Of a stretch of 61,871 nucleotides of DNA, positions 8,725-17,448 are shown piece after piece (positions within the stretch are counted from its first letter, which is position 1; each line of letters begins with the position of its first letter). This stretch comes from Pseudomonadota bacterium (lineage in GTDB: Bacteria; Pseudomonadota; Gammaproteobacteria; Burkholderiales; Thiobacillaceae): positions 1-61,871 of the forward strand of contig JAKADY010000013.1 in the NCBI GenBank assembly GCA_021826065.1, read 5' to 3'. The notes below the pieces were generated by a model. That model did not search any database. It worked only from the letters and a program-made list of their open reading frames with translations, and was not told where the DNA came from. The position numbers and the translations under genes were made by a program.

Positions 8725-9278
8725 ACCGTCTCCTCCGCCGCCTCGCGCACGGGCTCCAGGTCTCCCGTCAGGATCGCGGCCTGTTTGATCGCCTCGGAGA
8801 GGCCCTGGAGCAGCAACAGGGCGAAGCCCACGGGGATGGCCAGCCGGATCGGCCAGCGCAAAAGCCCCCCCGCGTCTGGCGAGCGCTCGCCGATGGCATA
8901 GGCGGTCTCGAAGCCGCGCCAACTGAGCCAGACGATCAGGGCGCAGACCGGCATCAGGAACAGCAAGGTGCCCAGCAGATCGATCCAGGCGCGGGTGCGC
9001 GCGGACCAGCGGTTGTAGAGCACGTCGATGCGCACATGGCCGTTGTGACGGAGGGTGTACCCCGCCCCCAGCAGGAAGACCAGGGCGAACAGGTACCACT
9101 GGATCTCCAGCCAGGCGTTGGAGCTCATGTCCAGGCCGTAGCGGGCGACGGCGTTGCCTGCGGAGATGAGGACGGCGGCGAGCACCAGCCAGAGGGTCAT
9201 GCGACCCACCCCTTCGTTGAGGGCGTCGATCGCGCGGGCGAGCGCGAGCAAGCGCTTCACGCCGTGGCCCTCATTCAC
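8721..9278 (-). CDS. TRAP transporter small permease, DctQ subunit
   Basis: A 185-residue inner-membrane protein with four hydrophobic segments, the small subunit that pairs with DctM. The central SNAWLEIQWYLFALVFLLGAGY and HVRIDVLY are hallmark DctQ sequence. The start is GTG at 9278, overlapping the pmbA stop by 8 nt. It overlaps dctM by 4 nt downstream, so pmbA-dctQ-dctM is one coupled unit. Confidence 0.92.
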   Translation of the reverse strand: MNEGHGVKRLLALARAIDALNEGVGRMTLWLVLAAVLISAGNAVARYGLDMSSNAWLEIQWYLFALVFLLGAGYTLRHNGHVRIDVLYNRWSARTRAWIDLLGTLLFLMPVCALIVWLSWRGFETAYAIGERSPDAGGLLRWPIRLAIPVGFALLLLQGLSEAIKQAAILTGDLEPVREAAEETV

Positions 9279-10611
9279 CCGCCACCGTCATGCGGTCGAT
9301 GAGGATGGAGCCGACCCGCCGGGAGCCGCGCACCTCGACGTCGCTGCCGATGGCCTGGATGCCCATGAACATGTCCTTGAGATTGCCGGCCACGGTGATC
9401 TCCTCCACCGGGTAGGCGATGACGCCGTCCTCCACCCAGAAGCCTGCCGCCCCACGCGAATAGTCGCCGGTGACCATGTTGAGCCCGTGTCCGAGCAGCT
9501 CGGTGACCAGCAGGCCCGTGCCCATCCGCTTAAGGAGACCATCGAAGTCCTCGCCGGTGGAGGGGATGATCAGGTTGTGGTTGCCGCCGGCGTTGCCGGT
9601 GCTCTTCATACCCAGCTTGCGGGCGCTGTAGCTGCCCAGGAAATAGCCTTGCACCACACCGTCGCGGACGACGTCGCGGTCGTGCGTGGCCACCCCCTCG
9701 TGATCGAAGGGGGCGCTGGCGAGCCCGCGCGGCAGGAAGGGGCGCTCGTGGATTTGGACGAAGGCCGGGAAGACCTGTTTGCCGAGGCTGTCGAGGAGGA
9801 AACTGGATTTGCGGTACAGGTGCCCCCCCGACACGGCCGAGACGAAGCTGGCGATCAGCGAGCTCGCCACGGGCGCCTCGAACAGCACGGGGCACTGCCG
9901 CGTACCGAGCTTGCGGGCGTTGAGCCGCCGCACCGTGCGGCTGCCCGCCTTGCGTCCGACCGCCTCGACCGCGGCCATGTCTTCGGCGGCGCGCGCCGTG
10001 TCGTACCAGTAGTCGCGCTGCATGGCACCGCCCTCCTCGGCGATCACCGCGCAGGAGACGCTGTGGCGCGTGCTCGGATAGCCGCCCATGAAACCGAGGG
10101 TGTTGGCGTAGATGAACTGGGAGGCCTGGGTGCTGACCGTAGCCCCCTCGGAGTTGCGGATGCGCGCATCGACCGCCAGGGCCGCGGCCTCACACGCCCG
10201 GGCCAGGGTGATGGCCTGCTCGACCGGCAGGTCCCAGGGGTGGTAGAGGTCCAGGTCGGGCACCTCGCGGGCCAGCAGGTCGGCGTCGGCCAATCCCGCA
10301 CAATCGTCTTCGGCGGTGTAGCGGGCGATGACCAGAGCCTTTTCGACCGTGCGCCTGAGTGCATCCTCGGAGAAATCCGAGGTGGCGGCATGTCCCCGCC
10401 GCTGACCGATGTAGACCGTGACGGAGACGCCCTTGTCCTTGTTGTATTCGAGGGTCTCCACCTCGCCCTTGCGCACGGTGACGGTCTGGCCGGAACCTTC
10501 GGAGACCTCGGCCTCGGCGGCGCTCGCGCCGCCGGACTGGGCCAGCTCCAGGACACGGCTCGCCAGCGCGCGGAGGGATTCGATGGAGTAGGAGAATGGC
10601 GTGTCGGACAC
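9271..10611 (-). CDS. pmbA: metalloprotease PmbA/TldE
   Basis: A 446-residue protein of the TldD/PmbA family, the subunit that with TldD cleaves unfolded peptides, as in microcin B17 and CcdA processing. Conserved regions include YNKDKGVSVTVYIGQRRG, RTVRRLNARKLGTRQCPV, GVATHDRDVVRDGVVQGYFL and GNAGGNHNL. The active-site metal ligands belong to TldD, so this subunit is likely non-catalytic alone. The GTG at 10611 (VSDTPFSYS) gives the expected length. It is divergent from yjgA, a pairing kept in many gammaproteobacteria. Confidence 0.93.
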   Translation of the reverse strand: MSDTPFSYSIESLRALASRVLELAQSGGASAAEAEVSEGSGQTVTVRKGEVETLEYNKDKGVSVTVYIGQRRGHAATSDFSEDALRRTVEKALVIARYTAEDDCAGLADADLLAREVPDLDLYHPWDLPVEQAITLARACEAAALAVDARIRNSEGATVSTQASQFIYANTLGFMGGYPSTRHSVSCAVIAEEGGAMQRDYWYDTARAAEDMAAVEAVGRKAGSRTVRRLNARKLGTRQCPVLFEAPVASSLIASFVSAVSGGHLYRKSSFLLDSLGKQVFPAFVQIHERPFLPRGLASAPFDHEGVATHDRDVVRDGVVQGYFLGSYSARKLGMKSTGNAGGNHNLIIPSTGEDFDGLLKRMGTGLLVTELLGHGLNMVTGDYSRGAAGFWVEDGVIAYPVEEITVAGNLKDMFMGIQAIGSDVEVRGSRRVGSILIDRMTVAGE

Positions 10612-10682
10612 GGTGTCGGTCTTTTTTACAGTGAGGATACCGCTATCATAACAAGCCTGACCCGCTGTTCCGCCCCTCGCCG

Positions 10683-11168
10683 ATGGACCCGATCCAACCG
10701 CCGAGCAAGACCCGGCGCAAGAAGGAGATGCACGCACTGCAGGCGCTCGGCACCGCCCTGGTCGGCCTGAGCCCGCAGCAGCTCGAGCGCATGGACCTGC
10801 CGGAGGCACTGCACGAGGCCGTGCTCGAGGCGCAGCGCATTCGCGGCCATGAGGCGCGCCGCCGCCAGTTGCAATACATCGGCCGGCTCATGCGCAACAT
10901 CGATGCAGAGCCGATCGCCGCGCAGCTCGCCCATGTGCAGGGGGAATCGGCTGCGGCCAAGGCCGAATTCCATGCCGTGGAGCGCTGGCGCGCCCGCCTC
11001 CTCGAAGACGATACGGCCCTGGGCGAGTGGCTGGCGACCCATCCGGGCTGCGATGCGCAGATGCTGCGTCAGCTCATCCGCAATGCCCGGCGCGAGGCGG
11101 CCGAAGGCAAGCCGCCGCGCGCGAGCCGCGCCCTGTTCAGGCTGCTGCGCGAAGCGGAGCGCGTTTGA
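10683..11168 (+). CDS. darP: ribosome-associated protein YjgA/DarP (DUF615)
   Basis: A 161-residue, charged, helical protein of the DUF615 family. E. coli YjgA/DarP binds pre-50S particles and aids late large-subunit assembly. Family features are the N-terminal PPSKTRRKKEMHALQALG, RRRQLQYIGRLMRNID and the C-terminal RQLIRNARREAAEGKPPRASRALF. It is divergent from pmbA with 71 nt between starts. A terminator follows at 11211-11233. Confidence 0.92.
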   Translation: MDPIQPPSKTRRKKEMHALQALGTALVGLSPQQLERMDLPEALHEAVLEAQRIRGHEARRRQLQYIGRLMRNIDAEPIAAQLAHVQGESAAAKAEFHAVERWRARLLEDDTALGEWLATHPGCDAQMLRQLIRNARREAAEGKPPRASRALFRLLREAERV

Positions 11169-11210
11169 GCACCCTTGGCGCCCGTCGACGGCCGAGCTGC
11201 TTGGTGACAA

Positions 11211-11233
11211 CCGACGGTTTGTCGGATTTTTTT
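11211..11233 (+). terminator. rho-independent terminator after yjgA
   Basis: CCGAC and GTCGG form a 5-bp stem with loop GGTTT, followed by A and seven T residues. It lies 42 nt after the yjgA stop and isolates it from the sigma-54 promoter downstream. Confidence 0.7.
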
Positions 11234-11287
11234 ACACTTGTGTGACCTCGCCGATCCCGGAACCGCATGACAAGGACACCGTGACAC

Positions 11288-11304
11288 TTGGCACGACGAT
11301 TGCA
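11288..11304 (+). promoter_or_regulatory. sigma-54 (RpoN) promoter of the sensor kinase gene
   Basis: The sequence TTGGCACGACGATTGCA has GG at -24 and GC at -12 with exactly 10 nt between, and matches the RpoN consensus at nearly every position. It is 40 nt upstream of the kinase ATG at 11344. No activator-binding site was identified in the 50 nt before it. Confidence 0.78.
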
Positions 11305-11343
11305 TGGTGCACCCCCTGAGTCATCAAGACCATAAAGAGGCCC

Positions 11344-13335
11344 ATGCTGGACAACAACGACCTGCATCCGCTTTCCATCCCCGCCCACGCACAGCCCCCC
11401 ATCCTCATCCAGCTGCTCGACATCCTGGGCGGCGAGCCGGCCCTGCCGGCCGGCTGTGCCGAGCTGTTGGGGTTGGACCCCGCACTGGTGCTGTGGGTCA
11501 TGAGCACATCGGCGCAGACCGGCAGCAGCCGGCACATTCCGCCGCTGGACACCGCGCTGCAACACGTCAGCCTGCCGGGGCTCAAGCTGCACGTCGCCGG
11601 CGTGTCCCTTGAGCTGCTGGCCAAACGCCATGGCGGTTCAGAGCGCACCCAGGCCTGGCGACAGGCCTTGCGTTGCGCTTTCCTGTGCGAAGGCATAGCG
11701 CGCGAGCTGGCCTACCCGCAGCCGCACGAGGCCTATCTGGCGGGTCTTCTCCACAACCTCGGCCCCATCCCCCCCGCCGGCTGGGATCTGGACCACCTGC
11801 TACAAGAGCGCGACGCGGCCCTGGCGCGCCGTGTCGAGACCTGGCGCTATCCCAGCCTGCTGGCCGACGCCCTACGCTACCAGCACTGGCCCTTTCAGGC
11901 CATGCGCGACGCGGCCGGCATCGTGCAGATGCTGTGGGCCGCGCGTTCTCTGTCCGAACAGGACGGCCGTGCGTCCGAGGCAGACATCGCGCAGCTGCTG
12001 GGCCTGCCGCTGGCCCGCCTGGGTAAACTGCAGTCCACCGCCTATGCACGCGCAGAGACCATCCTCGAACGCAACCTGGGCGGCACCAAGGCCCTCGGCA
12101 GCCTGCAGGAGATGCCGCTGCAGCTGCACAAGGCGCTCGGCCGCTTTCTGTTGCTGGAAGGTTTTGCCGCCCGGCGTGCCGATCAGGGCTCCCCTCTGGC
12201 CTCACTGGCCCAGCTGGCCACCCACCTCCGGGAGGCGCACGGACTCGTCCAGCCGATCTATCTCGAATTCGGGGACGGCCGGCTGGTGGCGCGCCTGCTG
12301 CCGGGACATGCACCCCCGCCGACCCTGACCCTGCCGACCGAAGGCAGCGACACCGCCGCTGCCATGGCCTTTCAATGGAACCGACCGATCACGGCGATCA
12401 CCGTGAATCAGGCCGGGGTGAGCCTGCTCGACACCCAGCTCGCCCGCCTGGCCGGTCTCGAGGGGGTGCTGGCCATCCCCATCGGCGGCGACACGCCAGC
12501 GGGGGTGTTGCTGACCTGCGGCTATCGCGGCCAGCTCAGCCAGTTGGGCGAGGAACAGACCTATCTCAGCAAGCTGGGGCGTCTGGCCGCGCCGGCGGCC
12601 GGCACACAGGCGGCGCCCGAGGCGGGCCCGGCCGAGTCGGCCAGGTCCTGGCAAATGCGCAGCCGCCAGCTCGCCCATGAGATCAACAACCCACTGGGCA
12701 TCGTCAAAAACTACCTGGCCCTGCTGCGGGTCAAGCTGGGTGACGACCCGGCTACCGCGGACGAACTGCGCATCATCCAGGAGGAGCTCGGCCGTATCGC
12801 CCGCATCGTGCAAAGCCTTGCCGGTGAGCCGACCACCGCTGCGCAGCCCTTACAGGCGGTCGACATCAACGCCCTGCTGACCGATCTGGCACGGGTCGCC
12901 GCCGCCGGTCCCCGGGTGCAGAAAGGGGTGGGTGTCGATCTGCATCCCGACCAGACCCTCCCCGAACTGCACTGCGATGCCGACAAACTGCGGCAGTTGC
13001 TGTTGAACCTCCTGCTCAACGCCGTGGAGGCCGCACCCGAACAAACCAGCGTCACGGTCGAGACGCACCGCCTCGTCAATCATCGGCAGGAGCGCCTGGC
13101 GGAGGTCCTGGTGAGCAACAGCGGGCCAGAGATCGCCCCAGAACTGCTGGCACACCTGTTCGAGCCGGTCGACAGCGGCAAGGGCGGCGAGCACGCCGGC
13201 CTCGGCCTGGCCATCGTGCGCGACCTGGCCATAGCCCTGGGTGCGAGCGTGTCCTGCCGCAGCCATGCGGGCCTGACCACCTTCCAGGTCCTGTTGCCGC
13301 TGAACGGGGCCAGCACCGCCCAGGCGGCGACATGA
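11344..13335 (+). CDS. HDOD/GAF-like sensor histidine kinase
   Basis: A 663-residue kinase with no obvious membrane span. Residues about 20-240 resemble an HDOD domain (LAYPQPHEAYLAGLLHNLG). Residues about 270-415 look like a GAF-type sensor. The HisKA H-box is LAHEINNPLGIVKNYL with His445, followed by an ATPase domain with N-box LLLNLLLNAVEAAP and G-box LGLAIVRDLAIALG. It stands behind a sigma-54 promoter with an AAAGAGG ribosome site. The next gene encodes a receiver protein and is its likely partner. Confidence 0.88.
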   Translation: MLDNNDLHPLSIPAHAQPPILIQLLDILGGEPALPAGCAELLGLDPALVLWVMSTSAQTGSSRHIPPLDTALQHVSLPGLKLHVAGVSLELLAKRHGGSERTQAWRQALRCAFLCEGIARELAYPQPHEAYLAGLLHNLGPIPPAGWDLDHLLQERDAALARRVETWRYPSLLADALRYQHWPFQAMRDAAGIVQMLWAARSLSEQDGRASEADIAQLLGLPLARLGKLQSTAYARAETILERNLGGTKALGSLQEMPLQLHKALGRFLLLEGFAARRADQGSPLASLAQLATHLREAHGLVQPIYLEFGDGRLVARLLPGHAPPPTLTLPTEGSDTAAAMAFQWNRPITAITVNQAGVSLLDTQLARLAGLEGVLAIPIGGDTPAGVLLTCGYRGQLSQLGEEQTYLSKLGRLAAPAAGTQAAPEAGPAESARSWQMRSRQLAHEINNPLGIVKNYLALLRVKLGDDPATADELRIIQEELGRIARIVQSLAGEPTTAAQPLQAVDINALLTDLARVAAAGPRVQKGVGVDLHPDQTLPELHCDADKLRQLLLNLLLNAVEAAPEQTSVTVETHRLVNHRQERLAEVLVSNSGPEIAPELLAHLFEPVDSGKGGEHAGLGLAIVRDLAIALGASVSCRSHAGLTTFQVLLPLNGASTAQAAT

Positions 13336-13419
13336 ATGGCCTTGTGCACACCAGCGACTGGTGTTAGAAAGCGCACAGCACGCATCCTCGCCGCAACCCA
13401 GGAGATTGAGGCAGGCATC

Positions 13420-15567
13420 ATGCAAACACAGGATACGAACCCGCTCAACATCCTGGTGGTCGAGGACGAGCCCCGCTACCTGGAGAGCACCCGTCTGTTG
13501 CTGCGGCACAACGGCCACGCGGTGACCCCGGCCAAGGACCTCGCCCAGGCACGGGCGGCGATGCAAGCGCAGCGCTTCGACCTCCTGCTGCTCGACCTGC
13601 ACTTGCCTGATGGCGTCGGCCTCGACCTGCTCAATAGCGAGGCCGAGCGCCTCAAGCAGACCCTGGTCATCGTCATCAGCGGCGACGCCACCCTGGACGT
13701 GGCCCTGCAGGCCTTGCGCATGGGGGCCTATGACTTCCTGCGCAAGCCCTATGAGCCGGAGGAGCTGCTCAAGAGCCTGCGCAACGCCGCGCGCGAGCTC
13801 GGTCTCGCCCGTGAAAACCACACGATCCAGGAGCGCCTGGCGCATTCGGAGCAATGGCAGCGCTTCCTGGTCAACAACTCGCCCGACATCATCTACACCC
13901 TCGATGCCGAGGGGCGTATCAGTTTCGTCAACGACAGCATCGAGACGATCACCGGCCAGCGCAAGGCCGACCTGCTCGGCCAGCCTTGGGAGACACTGGT
14001 GGTGGAATCGGAGCGCGAGGCCGCGCGCTGGCACATCAACGAGCGGCGCACCGGCGAGCGGGCCACCCGCAACTTCGAGCTGCTGCTCAACCGCCACGGA
14101 CCTGCTGAGGCGGCGGATGCCACCTATGCTGGCGTGGTCGTCGAGGTCTCGGCCTCGGGCATGTACCAGGACCTGCCCGAGGGCGGTCGCCGTTTCATCG
14201 GCACCTACGGCGTGGCGCGCGACATCACCGAGCGCAAGAAGGCCGAGGCGACCATCACCTTCCAGGCCTATCACGACCAGCTGACCGGGCTGCCCAACCG
14301 GGCGCTGTTCAAGGACCGGCTGACCCAGGCCATCGCCCATGCACGCCGGCACGGTTTGATCCTGGCCGTCATGTTCCTGGACCTGGACCGCTTCAAATCG
14401 GTCAACGACACCCTGGGCCACCTGGTGGGAGACGAACTGCTGCAACTGGTGAGCCAGCGCCTGCGCCACTGCCTGCGCGAGGGCGACACCCTGGCGCGCA
14501 TCGGCGGCGACGAATTCCTGCTGTTGCTGCCGCACATCCGCACGCGCGACAACGCCGCCTACATCGCCGAGAAGATCCTGGCGGCGCTGAAGACCCCCTT
14601 CCACCTCAACGGCCACGAGCTTTACATCTCGGCCAGCATCGGCATCGCCATCTATCCGAACGACGGCATCACGCACGAGACGCTGATCAAACACGCCGAC
14701 ATCGCCATGTACAACGCCAAGGACGATGGGCGCAACGACTATCGTTTCTTCGACTCGGGCCTGAACCAGCACCTGACCGGCCGCATGGCCTTGGAGACCG
14801 ATCTGCGCCGGGGGCTGCAGCGCGGCGAGTTCGAGATGCACTACCAGCCCAAGGTCGATATCGGCAGTGGCCGCATCGTCGGCATGGAGGCGCTCATCCG
14901 CTGGCGCCACCCGCAACGCGGTCTGGTACACCCGGACGAATTCATCGCCATCGCCGAGGACAGCGGTCTGATCACACCCATCAGCGAATGGGTCCTCGAC
15001 AGCGTCTGTCGCCAGGCGCGCAGCTGGCAAGACATGGATCTGCACCCCACCGCGCTGGCCGTCAACCTACCCGCCCGCCACATCGAACACCCCGATTTCG
15101 TCGATGAGTTCGTCCGCCTGCTGCGTGACTATCGGCTGAGCGGTGGGGGCATCGGCATCGAGATCACCGAGAGCACCCTCATGCGCGACATGGAGGGCTC
15201 GGTGCACAAGCTCAAACAGCTCTCCGACATGGGGGTGGAGATCTCCATCGACGACTTCGGCACGGGCTATTCGTCGCTCGCCTATCTGAAACGGCTGCCC
15301 GTGCATGTGCTCAAGATCGACCGCAGTTTCGTGCACGACCTCGACCATGCCGACAGCGGCCCCCACCTGGTGGCCGGAATCGCCGCCATGGCCAAGGGGC
15401 TGCACCTGGGCCTGGTGGCCGAGGGTGTGGAGACGCAGGCCCAGCTCGAGTGCCTGCGGCAGATCGGTTGCGATGCCTATCAGGGGTTCCTGTTCAGTCA
15501 TGCCCTGACCGTCGACGAGGCCACCCGCATGCTGCAGGCCAGCCGGTCGACGCCGACACTGCACTGA
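13420..15567 (+). CDS. response regulator with PAS, GGDEF and EAL domains
   Basis: A 715-residue cyclic di-GMP signalling protein. The REC domain (about 8-125) has phospho-acceptor Asp59 in LLLDLHLPDG and the switch Lys in RKPYEP. A PAS domain follows (about 140-275), then GGDEF with an intact RIGGDEF near residue 362. The EAL domain has GMEALIRWRH near residue 490 and DDFGTGYSS. Both enzymatic signatures are intact, so it could make and degrade c-di-GMP. The start at 13420 has a GGAG site and lies 84 nt after the kinase gene, which probably phosphorylates it. Confidence 0.93.
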   Translation: MQTQDTNPLNILVVEDEPRYLESTRLLLRHNGHAVTPAKDLAQARAAMQAQRFDLLLLDLHLPDGVGLDLLNSEAERLKQTLVIVISGDATLDVALQALRMGAYDFLRKPYEPEELLKSLRNAARELGLARENHTIQERLAHSEQWQRFLVNNSPDIIYTLDAEGRISFVNDSIETITGQRKADLLGQPWETLVVESEREAARWHINERRTGERATRNFELLLNRHGPAEAADATYAGVVVEVSASGMYQDLPEGGRRFIGTYGVARDITERKKAEATITFQAYHDQLTGLPNRALFKDRLTQAIAHARRHGLILAVMFLDLDRFKSVNDTLGHLVGDELLQLVSQRLRHCLREGDTLARIGGDEFLLLLPHIRTRDNAAYIAEKILAALKTPFHLNGHELYISASIGIAIYPNDGITHETLIKHADIAMYNAKDDGRNDYRFFDSGLNQHLTGRMALETDLRRGLQRGEFEMHYQPKVDIGSGRIVGMEALIRWRHPQRGLVHPDEFIAIAEDSGLITPISEWVLDSVCRQARSWQDMDLHPTALAVNLPARHIEHPDFVDEFVRLLRDYRLSGGGIGIEITESTLMRDMEGSVHKLKQLSDMGVEISIDDFGTGYSSLAYLKRLPVHVLKIDRSFVHDLDHADSGPHLVAGIAAMAKGLHLGLVAEGVETQAQLECLRQIGCDAYQGFLFSHALTVDEATRMLQASRSTPTLH

Positions 15568-15633
15568 GCCGGCCCGCGGGTTGGGACAGCACCCGGCCGA
15601 CGCGGCATAATCCGCTGCGTGCAAGCAGCCGAA

Positions 15634-17445
15634 ATGATCCCGCGAACGACGCGCGCCCAATGGCGGGCGGCCTGGTCGCTGGCCCCCTACGTCTGGCAAT
15701 ACAAGGGCCGTGTGCTGGCGGCCTTTGGCCTGCTGGTCCTGGCCAAGCTCGCCAACGTCTCCGTGCCGCTCGCGCTCAAGGAGATCGTCGACCACCTGCA
15801 GGCGCCCGACACGGCGCTTTTCCTGCCCCTGCTGTTCATCGTCCTCTACGGCGGGCTTCGCTTCGGCAACACCGCCTTCACGGAGCTGCGCGATAGCATC
15901 TTCGCGCGGGTGCTGCAACGCGCCATGCGCGGCGTCATCTTCGACGTCTTCCGGCACCTGCACCAACAGTCGCTGCGCTTCCACCTGGAGCGTCGCACCG
16001 GCGGCCTGGCCAGCGACATCGAGCGCGGCGCGCGTTCCATCCGTTTTCTCATCAACTTCTCGCTGTTCAACATCGGCCCCACCCTGCTGGAGATCCTCAT
16101 GGTGGCCGGGGTCCTGTTTGCCAAATACGACCCCTGGTTTGGCGGCATCACGCTGGCAACCCTTGCGGTGTACATCGCCTTCACCGTGCTGGTCACCAAC
16201 TGGCGGCTGGAATTCCGCCGCGCCATGAACGAGACCGACGCCGCGGCCAACGCGCGCGCGGTGGACGGCCTGCTCAACTACGAGACGGTCAAATATTTCA
16301 ACAACGAGGATTACGAGGCCGCCCGCCTGAAAGAGGCCCTCAAACGCGCCGAGGACGCTGCGGTCAAGAGCGAGGTGTCGCTGGCGCTGCTCAACGTCGG
16401 CCAGGCGGCGATCATCGCCGTGGGGGTCACCGCCATGATGTGGCTGGCGGCCCTCGGCGTGGCCGAGAAGCGCATGACCATCGGCGACCTGGTGCTGGTC
16501 AACGCCTATCTGATCCAGCTCTTCATCCCGCTCAACTTCCTCGGCACGGTCTACCGCGAGATCCGCAATGCGCTCACCGACATGGAAAAACTCTTCGGGC
16601 TGCTCAACCGCCAGCCCGAGATCCTCGACGCGCCGGATGCCAAACCGCTCGTCGTCAGCCGCGGCGAGGTGCGCTTCGAGGACGTCTCTTTTGCCTATGA
16701 TCCGCGCCGACCCATCCTGCAGGGCGTGAGCTTCGTCATCCCGTCCGGGCGCAAGGTGGCGGTGGTGGGGGCGAGCGGCGCCGGCAAGTCGACGCTGGCC
16801 CGGCTGCTCTTTCGCTTCTACGACGTGACCGGCGGGCGTATCCTGATCGACGGCCAGGACATCCGCAGCGTGACGCAAAAGAGCCTGCGCGCCGCCATCG
16901 GCATGGTGCCGCAGGACACCGTGCTGTTCAACGACACCCTCTATCACAACATCGCCTACGGCCGCCCGGAGGCCAGCCGGGAGGAGGTCCTGGCGGCGGC
17001 GCGCGCGGCCCACCTGGACCGCTTCGTCGCCACACTGCCGGAGGGGTACGAGACGCGGGTGGGCGAGCGGGGGCTCAAGCTCTCCGGCGGTGAGAAACAG
17101 CGCGTGGCCATCGCCCGCGCCATCCTCAAGAACCCGCCCATCCTGGTCTTCGACGAGGCCACCTCCTCGCTCGACAGCAGCACCGAGCAGGCCATCCTGG
17201 CGGAACTCAAGCGCATCTCCGAGGACCGCACCACCCTGGTGATCGCCCACCGTCTCTCCACGGTGGTGGACGCCGACGAGATCCTGGTGCTGGAGGCCGG
17301 CCGTATCGTCGAGCGCGGCCGGCATGCCGAGCTGCTCGCCCTCCAGGGCCGCTATGCCGAGCTCTGGCGGCTGCAGCTGCGCGAAAAGGTTAAGGCCGAG
17401 GCGGCCGTGGTCGGCGACAGTCTGCCGTCCTCTGTCCCCGCCTGA
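15634..17445 (+). CDS. ABC transporter ATP-binding/permease protein, Atm1/HMT1-like
   Basis: A half-transporter of about 603 residues with a six-span membrane domain followed by an ATPase. NYETVKYFNNEDYEAARL is the Atm1 subfamily signature, associated with export of glutathione conjugates or a sulfur compound. The ATPase shows Walker A GASGAGKST, signature KLSGGEKQRVAIARA, Walker B ILVFDEATSSLD and the H-loop IAHRLSTV. The start is uncertain: GTG at 15619 is also possible. A CATAAT at 15606-15611 would place transcription very near either start. Confidence 0.9.
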   Translation: MIPRTTRAQWRAAWSLAPYVWQYKGRVLAAFGLLVLAKLANVSVPLALKEIVDHLQAPDTALFLPLLFIVLYGGLRFGNTAFTELRDSIFARVLQRAMRGVIFDVFRHLHQQSLRFHLERRTGGLASDIERGARSIRFLINFSLFNIGPTLLEILMVAGVLFAKYDPWFGGITLATLAVYIAFTVLVTNWRLEFRRAMNETDAAANARAVDGLLNYETVKYFNNEDYEAARLKEALKRAEDAAVKSEVSLALLNVGQAAIIAVGVTAMMWLAALGVAEKRMTIGDLVLVNAYLIQLFIPLNFLGTVYREIRNALTDMEKLFGLLNRQPEILDAPDAKPLVVSRGEVRFEDVSFAYDPRRPILQGVSFVIPSGRKVAVVGASGAGKSTLARLLFRFYDVTGGRILIDGQDIRSVTQKSLRAAIGMVPQDTVLFNDTLYHNIAYGRPEASREEVLAAARAAHLDRFVATLPEGYETRVGERGLKLSGGEKQRVAIARAILKNPPILVFDEATSSLDSSTEQAILAELKRISEDRTTLVIAHRLSTVVDADEILVLEAGRIVERGRHAELLALQGRYAELWRLQLREKVKAEAAVVGDSLPSSVPA

Positions 17446-17448
17446 CGC

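Noticed and set aside
9154..10770. A 538-codon plus-strand open frame
   Set aside because: Antisense to pmbA; no recognisable family.
12850..15045. A 731-codon minus-strand open frame
   Set aside because: Antisense to the sensor kinase and GGDEF-EAL protein, which carry complete motifs.
15067..17325. A 752-codon minus-strand open frame
   Set aside because: Antisense to the EAL domain and ABC exporter, both strongly supported; composition is that of a shadow frame.
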